This document shows, in pieces, positions 53,727 to 62,923 of a stretch of DNA of 64,000 bases; the first letter of the stretch is position 1; the number at the start of each line of letters is the position of its first letter. The DNA comes from Pelagibacterium sp. 26DY04 (GTDB taxonomy: Bacteria; Pseudomonadota; Alphaproteobacteria; Rhizobiales; Devosiaceae): positions 3,100,001-3,164,000 of the forward strand of contig NZ_CP101731.1 of assembly GCF_031202305.1 (NCBI RefSeq), written 5' to 3'. A program made the translations under genes and the position numbers. The notes under the pieces are model-generated. The model saw only the letters and a program-made list of their open reading frames with translations. It was not told the origin of the DNA and did no database searches.

Positions 53727-53773
53727 TCATTTGTACGCCGGCTCTTGTTTAGCCGAGCCAAGGACCACCGCAG

Positions 53774-54586
53774 ATGACCGACCAATCCCGCTTCGTCGAG
53801 CGCATACGCCACGAATTGAAATTCCGCGTCGCCAAGGTAGTCGCCACCGAGCGGATCACCCCCAAGATGGCGCGGATCACGCTGCAATCGGACGAATTTT
53901 CAAGCTTTGTTTCGCTTGGCTATGACGACCACTGCAAACTGTTTTTCGCCGAGCCGGGGGTTTCCGAATTTCCCGCGCCTGTGCGCGGGGAGAACGGGCT
54001 GATCTTTCCTGACGGCCAGCGCCCGGAATCGCGCGATTACACCCCGCGCTTTTACGACAACACGGCCAGAACCCTGACGCTCGACTTCGTGCTGCACGGG
54101 GATGGTCCGGCTTCGAGCTGGGCCCAAGGTGCCAAACCCGGTGATATGATCGGGGTGGGTGGGCCGCGCGGCTCGTTCGTCCTGCGCGGAGATTTCGACT
54201 GGTATCTGCTGGTGGGCGACGAAACCGCCCTGCCCGCCATCGCGCGCCGCCTCGAGGAGCTGCCGCGGGAAGCTCGTGCCATCGCTCTGATCGAAGTGGC
54301 CGACACAAGCGAGATCCAGACGATCGACGCGCCGGCTGGAGCCGACATCAAATGGGTGAGCCGCGAGGGTGGCGAGCCGGGCGATCCAAGTCTCTTGCTC
54401 GCCGCCGTCGAGATGATCGACGTGCCCGAGGGCGAGGGCTACATTTTCGTGGCCGGCGAGAGCGCCATGAGCAAGGCGGTGCGCAAATATTTCGTCGAGG
54501 AGCGCGGGCACGATCCCGACTGGATCAAGGCCGCCGGATACTGGCAGGCGGGGACGCAGGACTTCGACGACGGACATGCGCATTAG
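53774..54586 (+). CDS. Siderophore-interacting protein (ferric-siderophore reductase, SIP/ViuB type)
   Basis: 270 residues, the usual length for the family; AAGGA 9 bases before the ATG. FAD-binding domain with RDYTPRFYD (about 91-99), NAD-side VGDETALPAIARRLEELP (about 151-168), and C-terminal AGYWQAGTQDFDDGH. Reduces iron in ferric siderophores in the cytoplasm. It is a paralogue of the N-terminal half of the 34702-36468 protein. A RirA-like box precedes it. Confidence 0.92.
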   Translation: MTDQSRFVERIRHELKFRVAKVVATERITPKMARITLQSDEFSSFVSLGYDDHCKLFFAEPGVSEFPAPVRGENGLIFPDGQRPESRDYTPRFYDNTARTLTLDFVLHGDGPASSWAQGAKPGDMIGVGGPRGSFVLRGDFDWYLLVGDETALPAIARRLEELPREARAIALIEVADTSEIQTIDAPAGADIKWVSREGGEPGDPSLLLAAVEMIDVPEGEGYIFVAGESAMSKAVRKYFVEERGHDPDWIKAAGYWQAGTQDFDDGHAH

Positions 54587-54653
54587 CGATCAGGTGTGGG
54601 GGTTGCCGAGCAGCCTGGTTCTCGAACCCTGACTGATCACGGCTCAGCAAAGG

Positions 54654-56924
54654 TCAGTCGATCGCCTCTTTTTCCTCGGCCTCGCGGCGCACGAGAAGCG
54701 ATTGCAGATCCGAGGCCAGAAGCTGAGCACTCTGTTCGATGCGATTGACCTGGGCGTCCTCGTAGAGACGAGGCTCCTGGTCGAAGACCGCGAGAACGGC
54801 GCCCATCTGCCGATCGTCGAGCGCGACGGGAACGCCAGCATAGGCCCTCACTCCGCTCTCGACGACACTGCGCAGGTGCGCATAGGGCGAATGCTGGAGA
54901 TCCTCGATGATCAGCGTGCCCTTGCGGGCGAGCACCTCGCGGGCGAGATGTTCGGCATGGCTTGATTTATGGTCCTCGGCGAACTCCTCGCCGAGCGGAA
55001 CGACAGTGACCATGGCTACCGTGGCGCCCGCTGACTGGGCCAGCCGGCGCAGTGCATGCGCGATGGCGGGATCGGCGGCGGCCTGGGCCGAAAGAGCGCG
55101 CGCAGCCAGCCGCGTTTCATCGCTCGACGGCGTGGGACCCGGCGCGGTCTCCCCTTCGGCACCCAGCGCTGCGGTGATCGAGCTTTCGGCCAAGGCTATG
55201 GTATGGGTGACGACATCGATGTCCTCGGACGTTCCTTCCCGACCGGAAGCGCGCAGATCGGGATGGAAATAGCCAGCGATGACGTGGATGTGCGGCCGGA
55301 TACGCTTGAGACGACGCGCGGCGTACCGAGCGTAGATTTCGGGCTTGGCGCCCAGATAACAGAGGCACGCGACATCGGTGCCCGAAAGATCGAGCTGGGC
55401 GATGCCCTCCTTGCGCAGCGTGACAGGAGCCATGACCCGAACCGGGAAACCAGCCGCGCGTACCCGCTCGGCCACCATGAGCGCTATCGCCTGATCGAGC
55501 TCGGTCTTGCCGCCGAAAACGAGCACCCGCGTCTCCTCGCCACCATTGGCCGGGTCGGCGGTGCCCTCAATGTTCTCGATCACCTCGGCGAGGGTTTCGA
55601 CAACCCGGTGGCGGTGAGAAGGATCGGCAAGATCGCCCGCGATATCGGCTTCGGCCAGGCGCAGGGCGGGCACCGCGATCTCGTCGTAAAAGCGCGCGAC
55701 ATCGCCGTCCTCGATCTCGCGATCGGCCACTTCGGTCGCTTCCTCGGCATTGCCGGCGATAAGGCGCTGGTAAAAGCGCTCCTGCGGCAGCAGGACCGGG
55801 GCGCTGCCGAGCATGGTTTCGATAAAGCTCAGCCCCGGCACATAGCGCGCCATGACCACGATACAGACGGTGAGCGGCATCGAGACGATGAGGCCGATCG
55901 GGCCCCAAAGGGTGGCCCAGAACATGGCGGCAACGAGCACCGCGAGCGGGGTGAGGCCGGTGGAATTGCCGTAAAGGCGCGGTTCTATGAAATTGTTGCT
56001 GATCGCTTCGAGCGCCAGGTAGAGCCCGATGACCCAGAGCAGCATGCTCCAGCCCGGATCAACGGCAATGGCGAGCAGGATGGGCACCGATGCGATGATG
56101 AGCGTGCCCACGAAGGGAATATAGCGGAAGATGGTGGCCAGAAGCCCCCAGAGGATGGCGTTCGGCACGCCGATCAGGAACAGCCCGGCGGCAAAGAGCA
56201 CTCCATAGGCCATGTTGACCGAAGCCTGGGCTAGAAGATAACGCCCTACCCGCTCGCTGGCTTCGTTCATGGCCTCGGTGGACGAGCGCAGATCGCCGCG
56301 GCTGACGAGCTTGAGAAACCGGTCGCGCAGTTCCTCGCGCTCGAGCAGCAGGAAGATGAGAAAGATCGTGACGATCAGCAGCGAAGCAAGCGGACCGACG
56401 ATGGAAAACAGCACGCTTTGGGCAATTTCCAGCGCCCCGCCGCCATCATCGGCGATGACCACCGGAATGGGATCGCCCTCATCGACCGTGAACCCTTCGG
56501 TATTGGATTCGATCTGCGCACCGACCCGCTCGATGGTCGAAACCAGTCTGTCGATGACCTGCCCGCCGCCGAAGGTTTCCTGTGCCGTGCGCAGCTTTTC
56601 GCTGATCGTTGCCTGGTAGCGCGGCAGATCGCCGGCCAGTGCGATGAACTGGGAAACGGCGGTATAGGCAATGGCGCCGATGAGCACGATGGCGGCCAGA
56701 ACCGCCACGAGGATCGCGACGATATGAGGGACACGCACCCGGCGCAGGGCGTTGACCACCGGGCCCAGGGCGAACGCGAGCAGCACGGCGAGCACCAGCG
56801 GCACGATGATGCCGCGCCCCAGATAAAGTACGGTGACGATCAGTACGAAGGTCAGGATCGCGGTCAGCGGTTGGCCGGCCAACGGTGATGGGGCCGGTGT
56901 GGCCGGCGGGCGTGTGTCCATCAA
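54654..56924 (-). CDS. AI-2E/PerM-family membrane protein with a C-terminal soluble region including a GAF-like domain
   Basis: 756 residues, about twice the family norm (350-380). The AI-2E transporter domain fills residues about 15-365 with eight membrane helices, starting LTAILTFVLIVTVLYLGRGIIVPL and including PNAILWGLLATIFRYIPFVGTLI. A soluble part follows (about 375-590) with a Rossmann-like segment (TRVLVFGGKTELDQAIALMVAERVR ... DVACLCYLG), and a GAF-like domain at about 610-745 (LIIEDLQHSPYAHLRSVVESGVRAYAGVPV). Family members export small molecules or work in Na+/H+ exchange. The soluble part suggests ligand- or redox-controlled transport. Divergent from purE. Confidence 0.87.
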   Translation of the reverse strand: MMDTRPPATPAPSPLAGQPLTAILTFVLIVTVLYLGRGIIVPLVLAVLLAFALGPVVNALRRVRVPHIVAILVAVLAAIVLIGAIAYTAVSQFIALAGDLPRYQATISEKLRTAQETFGGGQVIDRLVSTIERVGAQIESNTEGFTVDEGDPIPVVIADDGGGALEIAQSVLFSIVGPLASLLIVTIFLIFLLLEREELRDRFLKLVSRGDLRSSTEAMNEASERVGRYLLAQASVNMAYGVLFAAGLFLIGVPNAILWGLLATIFRYIPFVGTLIIASVPILLAIAVDPGWSMLLWVIGLYLALEAISNNFIEPRLYGNSTGLTPLAVLVAAMFWATLWGPIGLIVSMPLTVCIVVMARYVPGLSFIETMLGSAPVLLPQERFYQRLIAGNAEEATEVADREIEDGDVARFYDEIAVPALRLAEADIAGDLADPSHRHRVVETLAEVIENIEGTADPANGGEETRVLVFGGKTELDQAIALMVAERVRAAGFPVRVMAPVTLRKEGIAQLDLSGTDVACLCYLGAKPEIYARYAARRLKRIRPHIHVIAGYFHPDLRASGREGTSEDIDVVTHTIALAESSITAALGAEGETAPGPTPSSDETRLAARALSAQAAADPAIAHALRRLAQSAGATVAMVTVVPLGEEFAEDHKSSHAEHLAREVLARKGTLIIEDLQHSPYAHLRSVVESGVRAYAGVPVALDDRQMGAVLAVFDQEPRLYEDAQVNRIEQSAQLLASDLQSLLVRREAEEKEAID

Positions 56925-57069
56925 ATAAGGTTCCCAAAGACCCCCTCCGGGCCTGGAGCCAGAACGTGCCGAGGCTCGGATTTGTTCCAGCGCGATGGTT
57001 GGCTCACGCCTTGAACGGGGTGGGGTTTTCGGCTACAGCCACGCTTTAGCCGCACTGAGGGACAGGCTC

Positions 57070-57564
57070 TTGGTTTCATCTCCCCCCATTGCCATCGTCA
57101 TGGGCAGCCAGTCGGACTGGCCCACCATGCGCTTTGCCGCCGAAACGCTCGAGGCGCTCCGGGTCGATTATGAAGCGCGGATCGTTTCGGCGCACCGCAC
57201 CCCGCTGCGCATGGTCGATTTCGCTACCAGTGCGCGGGACGAGGGCTTCAAGGTGGTGATCGCCGGCGCCGGCGGAGCCGCACACCTTCCGGGCATGATC
57301 GCCTCCATGACGACACTGCCGGTGCTCGGCGTACCGGTCGAGAGCAAGGCGCTGCATGGGCAGGATAGCCTGCTCTCCATCGTTCAGATGCCGGGCGGGG
57401 TGCCGGTGGGCACGCTCGCCATCGGCAAGGCCGGAGCGATCAACGCGGCGCTGCTCGCCGCTTCCATCCTTTCGCTGGCCGACGAGGAACTGGCCGCCCG
57501 GCTGGCCGAATGGCGCGAGCGGCAGACCAATCTGGTTGCGGAGTTTCCCAAGGACGATGACTGA
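57070..57564 (+). CDS. purE: N5-carboxyaminoimidazole ribonucleotide mutase PurE
   Basis: 164 residues from TTG 57070 with GAGGG about 8 bases upstream; no ATG gives a better start. [43 protein letters not shown] and [21 protein letters not shown] are the class I PurE signatures. It moves the carboxylate from N5-CAIR to CAIR in purine synthesis. Its end overlaps purK by 8 bases. Confidence 0.95.
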   Translation: MVSSPPIAIVMGSQSDWPTMRFAAETLEALRVDYEARIVSAHRTPLRMVDFATSARDEGFKVVIAGAGGAAHLPGMIASMTTLPVLGVPVESKALHGQDSLLSIVQMPGGVPVGTLAIGKAGAINAALLAASILSLADEELAARLAEWRERQTNLVAEFPKDDD

Positions 57565-58648
57565 AATCACTCCCCTGCTTCCCGGCACGCGCATCGGCAT
57601 CCTGGGTGGCGGACAGCTTGGGCGCATGCTTTCCCTGGCGGCCAGCCAATTGGGCATGCGCACTCACATCTTCTGCCCCGACGAGAACAGCCCCGCTTTC
57701 GAGGTGACGCCCCACAAGACGGTGGCGGGCTATGACGACGTGGCGGCGCTCCGGGCTTTTGCGGGCGCGGTCGATGTCGTCACCTACGAGTTCGAGAACG
57801 TGCCGCTGGCAACCGCCAAGGTGATTGCCGAGAACGTTCCGCTCTACCCCGGCCCCAAAGCGCTGGAGGTCAGCCAGGACCGGTTGGCCGAGAAGGGGTT
57901 TCTGACCCGCGCAGGAATTGCGGTCGCGCCCTATCGCGCGATCAACAGCCGTGCCGATCTCGACGCCGCCATCGCCGAGATCGGCCTGCCGGCGGTGCTC
58001 AAGACCACGCGGCTGGGCTATGACGGCAAGGGCCAGCGCACCATCCGCACCCCAGAGGACGCCGAGGCCGCATTCGCCGCGCTCTCGGGGGTGGACCTGG
58101 TGCTCGAGGGCTTCATGGCGTTCCAAAAGGAAATCTCGGTGATCGTCGTGCGCGGGGCCGACGGGGTTGTGGTGACCTATGACCCAGCCGAGAACGTCCA
58201 TAAGGATCATATCCTCAAAACCTCCACACTGCCGGCATCAATCTCGGGGCGGGCGGCCGACAAGGCGGGCGGGATTGCCGGGCAGATCGCTGCCGAGTTG
58301 GGCTATGTGGGGACGATGGGGGTCGAGTTCTTCCTCGTTGCCGACGGCGATGAGCCGGAAATCCTCGTCAACGAAATCGCACCGCGGGTGCACAATTCGG
58401 GGCACTGGACCCAGGCGGTGTGCGTCACCGACCAATTCGAAAACCACATCCGCGCCATTCTTGGCTGGCCGCTGGGGAACACCACCCGGTTGGCCGATGT
58501 GGTGATGGAGAATTTGATCGGCGAGGAAATCAATGCGACCGCCGGACGCTCGGTCACCGGGGTGCAACCGCACGTCTATGGCAAGACCGAAGCCCGACCG
58601 GGGCGCAAAATGGGGCACCTCAATATCGTGAAGGTGCCGAAACCTTAG
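57557..58648 (+). CDS. purK: 5-(carboxyamino)imidazole ribonucleotide synthase PurK
   Basis: 363 residues from ATG 57557. ATP-grasp enzyme: [20 protein letters not shown] at the N terminus, [34 protein letters not shown], and catalytic [15 protein letters not shown]. Makes N5-CAIR for PurE. Translation coupled to purE. Confidence 0.97.
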   Translation: MTEITPLLPGTRIGILGGGQLGRMLSLAASQLGMRTHIFCPDENSPAFEVTPHKTVAGYDDVAALRAFAGAVDVVTYEFENVPLATAKVIAENVPLYPGPKALEVSQDRLAEKGFLTRAGIAVAPYRAINSRADLDAAIAEIGLPAVLKTTRLGYDGKGQRTIRTPEDAEAAFAALSGVDLVLEGFMAFQKEISVIVVRGADGVVVTYDPAENVHKDHILKTSTLPASISGRAADKAGGIAGQIAAELGYVGTMGVEFFLVADGDEPEILVNEIAPRVHNSGHWTQAVCVTDQFENHIRAILGWPLGNTTRLADVVMENLIGEEINATAGRSVTGVQPHVYGKTEARPGRKMGHLNIVKVPKP

Positions 58649-58800
58649 GTTTTTAGGTCGCCCCAGTGGACAACGCCCGACTCTTCTGGTAACTAGCGCG
58701 GCCACGGTGACCGGCACGTGCTGGTCGGCGCCAAAGTGCTATTGGCCTTTGTCGCTTGATTTTCAACCGAGTTCTCTAACCGAAAGGGCGGGTGTTCCGC

Positions 58801-59022
58801 GTGCAAGTAGTCGTTCGCGATAACAATGTCGATCAGGCGCTCCGGGCGCTGAAGAAGAAGTTGCAGCGCGAAGGTGTGTTTCGCGAGATGAAGCTGCGCA
58901 ACTATTACGAGAAGCCTTCCGAAAAGAAGGCGCGCCAGAAGGCCGAGGCAATTCGCCGGGCCCGCAAGCTGGCTCGTAAGCGCGCACAGCGCGAAGCTGG
59001 TGTTGCAGCCGGCCGTCGCTAA
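58801..59022 (+). CDS. rpsU: 30S ribosomal protein S21
   Basis: 73 residues from GTG 58801, chosen by alignment ([27 protein letters not shown]). A GTG at 58792 is in frame. The C-terminal part is Arg/Lys-rich. Purine and S21 genes are adjacent in many Rhizobiales. Strong terminator follows. Confidence 0.95.
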   Translation: MQVVVRDNNVDQALRALKKKLQREGVFREMKLRNYYEKPSEKKARQKAEAIRRARKLARKRAQREAGVAAGRR

Positions 59023-59053
59023 GCTTCTTGTTCGACAAGAACGTATTTGCAAG

Positions 59054-59084
59054 AAACGCCGTCCCGCAAGGGCGGCGTTTTTGT
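59054..59084 (+). terminator. Intrinsic terminator of rpsU
   Basis: AAACGCCG/CGGCGTTT plus CCC/GGG with one bulged base and a GCAA tetraloop (59054-59065 with 59070-59080), then TTTTTGTTT. Confidence 0.92.
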
Positions 59085-59231
59085 TTGCGGACGTGGAACG
59101 CTACGTGGAGCTTGCGAGAGGCCCCGCCCTCCTTCGTCGCTGTCGGGCATGCCCCGACAATCCGCAACCGAACGGGCGCACGCCACGAACTGGCGACAAT
59201 CGCGCGGTTAAAGGCGGGCTGATCTCGTCCG

Positions 59232-59570
59232 CTACATCTCGGGCATGTCGAGGATCGGCATCACTTCGACGCCCTCGCCCGGGAACTTGGTGAAATGGGC
59301 GTGGCCTCGGAACATCTCGGCCGCCGCCTGATGGCTATCGGCCTCGACGATGATGTAGGCGGCCGCAGTGTTGGTGATGTCGGCGATGCCGTCGGGGGAA
59401 ATCTTCTTGGTCCTGCCCAGCGGGCCGCCGGGATCGACGACGGAGGCGGCGTGGGTTTCCATCCACTCGCCCCAGGCTTTCATACCCGCCGCTTTGTCGA
59501 TCGTGCCCTCGGCCTGCGCCTTTTCTGTCGCGCTGGCCGTTCCGGTGTAGATTGCGAGAAATTTCGGCAT
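59232..59570 (-). CDS. YciI/DUF3303-like small dimeric alpha-beta barrel protein
   Basis: 112 residues from ATG 59570 with GGAGG 5 bases upstream. MPKFLAIYTGTA, AWGEWMETHAASVVDPGGPLGRTKKI, AYIIVEADSHQAAAEMFRGHAHFTKFPG are of the YciI-related (dimeric alpha/beta barrel) kind. Function unknown. Starts 1 base after the hydrolase stop, so the two form an operon. Confidence 0.75.
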   Translation of the reverse strand: MPKFLAIYTGTASATEKAQAEGTIDKAAGMKAWGEWMETHAASVVDPGGPLGRTKKISPDGIADITNTAAAYIIVEADSHQAAAEMFRGHAHFTKFPGEGVEVMPILDMPEM

Positions 59571-59571
59571 C

Positions 59572-60381
59572 TCAGCCTCCCTGCTCCGCCTCCGAAAAGA
59601 ACGCCTGCGCCCGCTCCCATATGCCCCGTGCCCAGAGATCGGAGTGGTCGGCGCCCTCCTCGATCCACAGATCATAAGGGTTCGGGACCTCCTCGAAAAG
59701 CCGCTCGCCATTGCCGACGCTGACAGTCTGATCGGCGGTGCCATGGGCAACGAATACAGTCTCCTCGACGGCGCCGATCCAGTCATTGGAGCGGAACTGG
59801 TCAAGCATTAGCCAGGCGACGGGGATGAACGGATAACGCTCGGCGGCGACGTTGACGGCGGAATAGAAAGGGGTTTCCAAAAGCAGCGCGTCGGCTTGCC
59901 GTTGGCTCGCGACCCAGACGGCAGGCGAGGCACCCAGAGAGCGGCCCCAGATGGCGATATGCTGCTCCCGCTCGGCCAGCCAATCGAAGGCGGCGAGCGC
60001 GTCGGCGAGGATATGATCCTGGGTAATTTCGCCGGGCGAGAGCGGGAAGCCGCGATAGTCGACCGAGAGGAAGCCGTACCCGGCTTGGGTGAAGGCGGTG
60101 AAGCGCTCGTGCTCGGCGGAAAAGCTTCCCGTATTGCCCTTGAGATAGAGGATGGCCGGGAGGGCATCGTCGGCCGGCGGGGCATACCAGCCGGTGATCA
60201 CCTCCTCATTGGTCGTGGGAATGGTGACGATTTCGGCATCGAGCCCGATGGCGGCGGGGTCGAAGGTCTCGCCTGCCGGACTGAAGAAGAAGGCGCGCTG
60301 ATTGACGTAAAGATAGGCGACCAGCCCGCCATAGACCACGACGATGAAGGCGAGGACGCCGATGACGATCTTTTTGAGCAT
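59572..60381 (-). CDS. Membrane-anchored alpha/beta hydrolase (BEM46/ABHD13-like), second copy
   Basis: 269 residues. N-terminal membrane helix (about 4-26), then ILYLKGNTGSF (oxyanion), VDYRGFPLSPGEI, nucleophile Ser in IWGRSLGASP, acid in HGTADQTVSV and His in GADHSDLWARG. Same architecture as 50335-51381 but without the proline-rich tail. Substrate unknown. Co-transcribed with the YciI-like gene. Confidence 0.87.
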   Translation of the reverse strand: MLKKIVIGVLAFIVVVYGGLVAYLYVNQRAFFFSPAGETFDPAAIGLDAEIVTIPTTNEEVITGWYAPPADDALPAILYLKGNTGSFSAEHERFTAFTQAGYGFLSVDYRGFPLSPGEITQDHILADALAAFDWLAEREQHIAIWGRSLGASPAVWVASQRQADALLLETPFYSAVNVAAERYPFIPVAWLMLDQFRSNDWIGAVEETVFVAHGTADQTVSVGNGERLFEEVPNPYDLWIEEGADHSDLWARGIWERAQAFFSEAEQGG

Positions 60382-60435
60382 GAATGTCCTCCCGACAGCA
60401 TCTGCTTTTCTGATACCGCCGGGGGAAAGCTTCGT

Positions 60436-61080
60436 CTAGTTCAGCGCTTCCTCGCCAAGCGCCACGCGGAAGGCGCGCTGGAAGACCTCCAGCGGTTGAC
60501 CGCCGGAAATGGCGAACTGGTTATTGAAGATGAAGAACGGCACGCCGTTGATGCCCTGCTGGCTGGCCGAAAGCGCCATGGCCCTGGTGGTATCGTTTTC
60601 GTTCTCATCGGCGATCAAAACCAGCGCGGCATCACGGTCGAAACCGCGCTGGGCGGCAATATCGGCAAGGAGGTCGTTGTCGGTGATGTTCTTGCCTTCG
60701 AGGAAATACGCGGCGGCGAAGGCCTTGGCCAGCGGGTATTGCTGCTCGGGCGCCGCCGAGCGGATCAGCGTGTGCGGCTTGATCGTGGGATAGCTCATGG
60801 GCTGAACGCTCATGTCAAGCGGTACGCCGGCATCGCGAGCAACCGACTGCACACGCGCCTGCATGGCATCGATATCGCCGCCATATTTGGCCGAGAGGCG
60901 CTCCCTGGTGTTCTGCCCTTCTTCAGGGGTGGTCGGATCGAGGAGGAAGGGATGGTGCAGCACTTCGACCTCGACATCATCGGGAAGCGTCGCCAGCGCC
61001 TGATCGAGGCGCGCGGTGCCGATGAGGCACCAGGGGCAGACAATATCGGTGAACAGGTCGATGCGGATGGATCTGGTCAT
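60436..61080 (-). CDS. DsbA-family FrnE-like oxidoreductase
   Basis: 214 residues from ATG 61080 (AAGG 7 bases upstream). Thioredoxin fold with CPWC active site in FTDIVCPWCLIG near the N terminus, cis-Pro loop GVPFFIFNNQFAISGGQ, and the FrnE-type helical insert. It has no signal peptide, so it is cytoplasmic. Likely a 2-hydroxychromene isomerase/DsbA-like redox enzyme; the substrate is unknown. Confidence 0.9.
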   Translation of the reverse strand: MTRSIRIDLFTDIVCPWCLIGTARLDQALATLPDDVEVEVLHHPFLLDPTTPEEGQNTRERLSAKYGGDIDAMQARVQSVARDAGVPLDMSVQPMSYPTIKPHTLIRSAAPEQQYPLAKAFAAAYFLEGKNITDNDLLADIAAQRGFDRDAALVLIADENENDTTRAMALSASQQGINGVPFFIFNNQFAISGGQPLEVFQRAFRVALGEEALN

Positions 61081-61156
61081 GGAGAGCCTTTCTGTTGGGC
61101 TCAAGATGGACACCCAGGCACAAAGCGGCAAGTACGCACAGCGGTGTAACTGGAAC

Positions 61157-61184
61157 GAAAAAGGCCCGGGATTTCCCCCGGGCC
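61157..61184 (-). terminator. Intrinsic terminator of the pnt operon
   Basis: GGCCCGGG/CCCGGGCC 8-bp stem (61177-61184 with 61163-61170), 6-base loop, TTTTTCGTT tail on the minus strand, 25 bases after the pntB stop. Confidence 0.92.
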
Positions 61185-61209
61185 CTCCACGATCAGCTTC
61201 TGAGCAAAC

Positions 61210-62616
61210 TCAGTGGTTCATCGATTTCACGATGGCTTCGGTGACCTTCTTGGCGTCGCCGAACAGCATCATGGTGTTGTCGCGGAAGAACAGCTCGTTC
61301 TGCACGCCCGCATAGCCGGCGGCCATGCCGCGCTTGATGAACAGCACCGTACCGGCCTTTTCGACGTCGAGGACCGGCATGCCGTAGATCGGCGACGTCT
61401 TGTCGGTCTTGGCGGCAGGGTTGGTGACGTCGTTGGCGCCGATGACGAAGGCCACGTCGGCCTGGGAGAACTCGGAGTTGATGTCCTCGAGTTCGAACAC
61501 TTCGTCGTAAGGCACGTTGGCTTCGGCCAGGAGCACGTTCATGTGCCCGGGCATGCGGCCGGCGACCGGGTGGATGGCGTAGGAGACATCAACGCCGGCG
61601 GCCTTGAGTTCGTCGGCCATTTCACGCAGGGCGTGCTGAGCCTGGGCCACGGCCATGCCGTAGCCGGGGACGATAATGACCTTGGACGCGTTCTGCATGA
61701 TGAAGGCGGCGTCTTCGGCAGAACCTTGCTTGACCGGACGTTCTTCCACATCGCCTGAGGCAGCGGCGGCATCATCGCCACCAAAGCCGCCAAGGATGAC
61801 CGAGATGAACGAGCGGTTCATCGCCTTGCACATGATGTATGAAAGGATCGCGCCCGAGGAGCCGACCAGCGCGCCGGTGATGATCAGCGCGGTGTTGCCC
61901 AGCGTAAAGCCGATGCCGGCGGCGGCCCAGCCCGAATAGGAGTTGAGCATGGAGACCACGACTGGCATGTCGGCGCCCCCGATCGGGATGATCATCAGGC
62001 CGCCCAGGACGAGAGCCAAAACGACGATGCCCCAGAAGGCGAGCGGATCGGCGGTGACGGTGAAGTACCAGACCAGAGCGATGATCGCGATGCCGACGGC
62101 AAGATGGATCAGGTGCCGGGCCGGCAACAGGATCGGCTTGCCCGACATGCGGCCATCGAGCTTGGCGAACGCGATGACCGAACCGGTGAAGGTGAAGGCA
62201 CCGATGGCGGCGCCGATGCTCATTTCGATAAGCGCCTGGGCGTGGATGTGACCGGGGGTGCCGATGCCGAAGGCTTCCGGCGCATAGAGCGCGGCGGCCG
62301 CGACGAAGACGGCAGCAAGACCGACCAGCGAGTGGAAGGCGGCGACGAGCTGCGGCATGGCCGTCATAGGCACGCCGCGGGCGATGAACGCACCGATGCC
62401 GCCACCGATGGCCAGACCACCGATGATCAGCACCCAGGCGAAGGGATCGGTGGGGGCGGCGATGGCGAGCGTGGTGACGATGGCGATCGCCATGCCCACC
62501 ATGCCCATGTAGTTGCCGCGCCGGGCAGTGACCGGCGAAGAAAGCCCGCGCAGGGCGAGGATGAACAGGGACCCGGCAATGAGATAAGCGAGGGCCGCGA
62601 TATTTGCAGAGATCAT
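61210..62616 (-). CDS. pntB: NAD(P) transhydrogenase subunit beta PntB
   Basis: 468 residues. About nine membrane helices (about 5-265), then the NADP-binding domain III with VIIVPGYGMAVAQAQHALREM, HPVAGRMPGHMNVLLAEA and FVIGANDVTNPAA. Couples hydride transfer from NADH to NADP+ to proton entry, giving NADPH. Last gene of pntAA-pntAB-pntB; 7 bases after pntAB. Confidence 0.97.
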   Translation of the reverse strand: MISANIAALAYLIAGSLFILALRGLSSPVTARRGNYMGMVGMAIAIVTTLAIAAPTDPFAWVLIIGGLAIGGGIGAFIARGVPMTAMPQLVAAFHSLVGLAAVFVAAAALYAPEAFGIGTPGHIHAQALIEMSIGAAIGAFTFTGSVIAFAKLDGRMSGKPILLPARHLIHLAVGIAIIALVWYFTVTADPLAFWGIVVLALVLGGLMIIPIGGADMPVVVSMLNSYSGWAAAGIGFTLGNTALIITGALVGSSGAILSYIMCKAMNRSFISVILGGFGGDDAAAASGDVEERPVKQGSAEDAAFIMQNASKVIIVPGYGMAVAQAQHALREMADELKAAGVDVSYAIHPVAGRMPGHMNVLLAEANVPYDEVFELEDINSEFSQADVAFVIGANDVTNPAAKTDKTSPIYGMPVLDVEKAGTVLFIKRGMAAGYAGVQNELFFRDNTMMLFGDAKKVTEAIVKSMNH

Positions 62617-62623
62617 GGTTGGA

Positions 62624-62923
62624 TCAGCCCTTCTTCTTGTACATCGCCAGCATGCGCTGGGTGACGAGGAACCCGCCGAAAATGTTCACCGACGCCAGGA
62701 TCAACGCGATGAACCCGAACCAGCGGGCCGGGCCGGTATCGCCGACCAGCGAAACGCCGACCGCAAGGAGCGCGCCGACCACGATGACCGAGGAGATGGC
62801 GTTGGTAACCGCCATGAGCGGGGTGTGAAGAGCCGGGGTGACCGACCAGACGACATAGTAGCCCACGAAGATCGCCAGGACGAAGATCGAGAGGAAGAAA
62901 AAGAAACTATCGACGCCGACCAT
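62624..62923 (-). CDS. pntAB: NAD(P) transhydrogenase subunit alpha, membrane part (PntAB)
   Basis: 99 residues with three membrane helices (FFFFLSIFVLAIFVGYYVVWSV, then TPLMAVTNAISSVIVVGALL, and WFGFIALILASVNIFGGFLV). The alpha subunit is split in two genes in this organism group. Start overlaps the pntAA stop by one base (TAATG). Confidence 0.95.
   Translation of the reverse strand: MVGVDSFFFFLSIFVLAIFVGYYVVWSVTPALHTPLMAVTNAISSVIVVGALLAVGVSLVGDTGPARWFGFIALILASVNIFGGFLVTQRMLAMYKKKG

Noticed and set aside
54587..54653. Terminator between the convergent siderophore-interacting protein and AI-2E genes
   Set aside because: A GATCAG...CTGATC pairing with an internal GGGTT/AACCC can be drawn, but it is interrupted and has no T tract; not strong enough to list.
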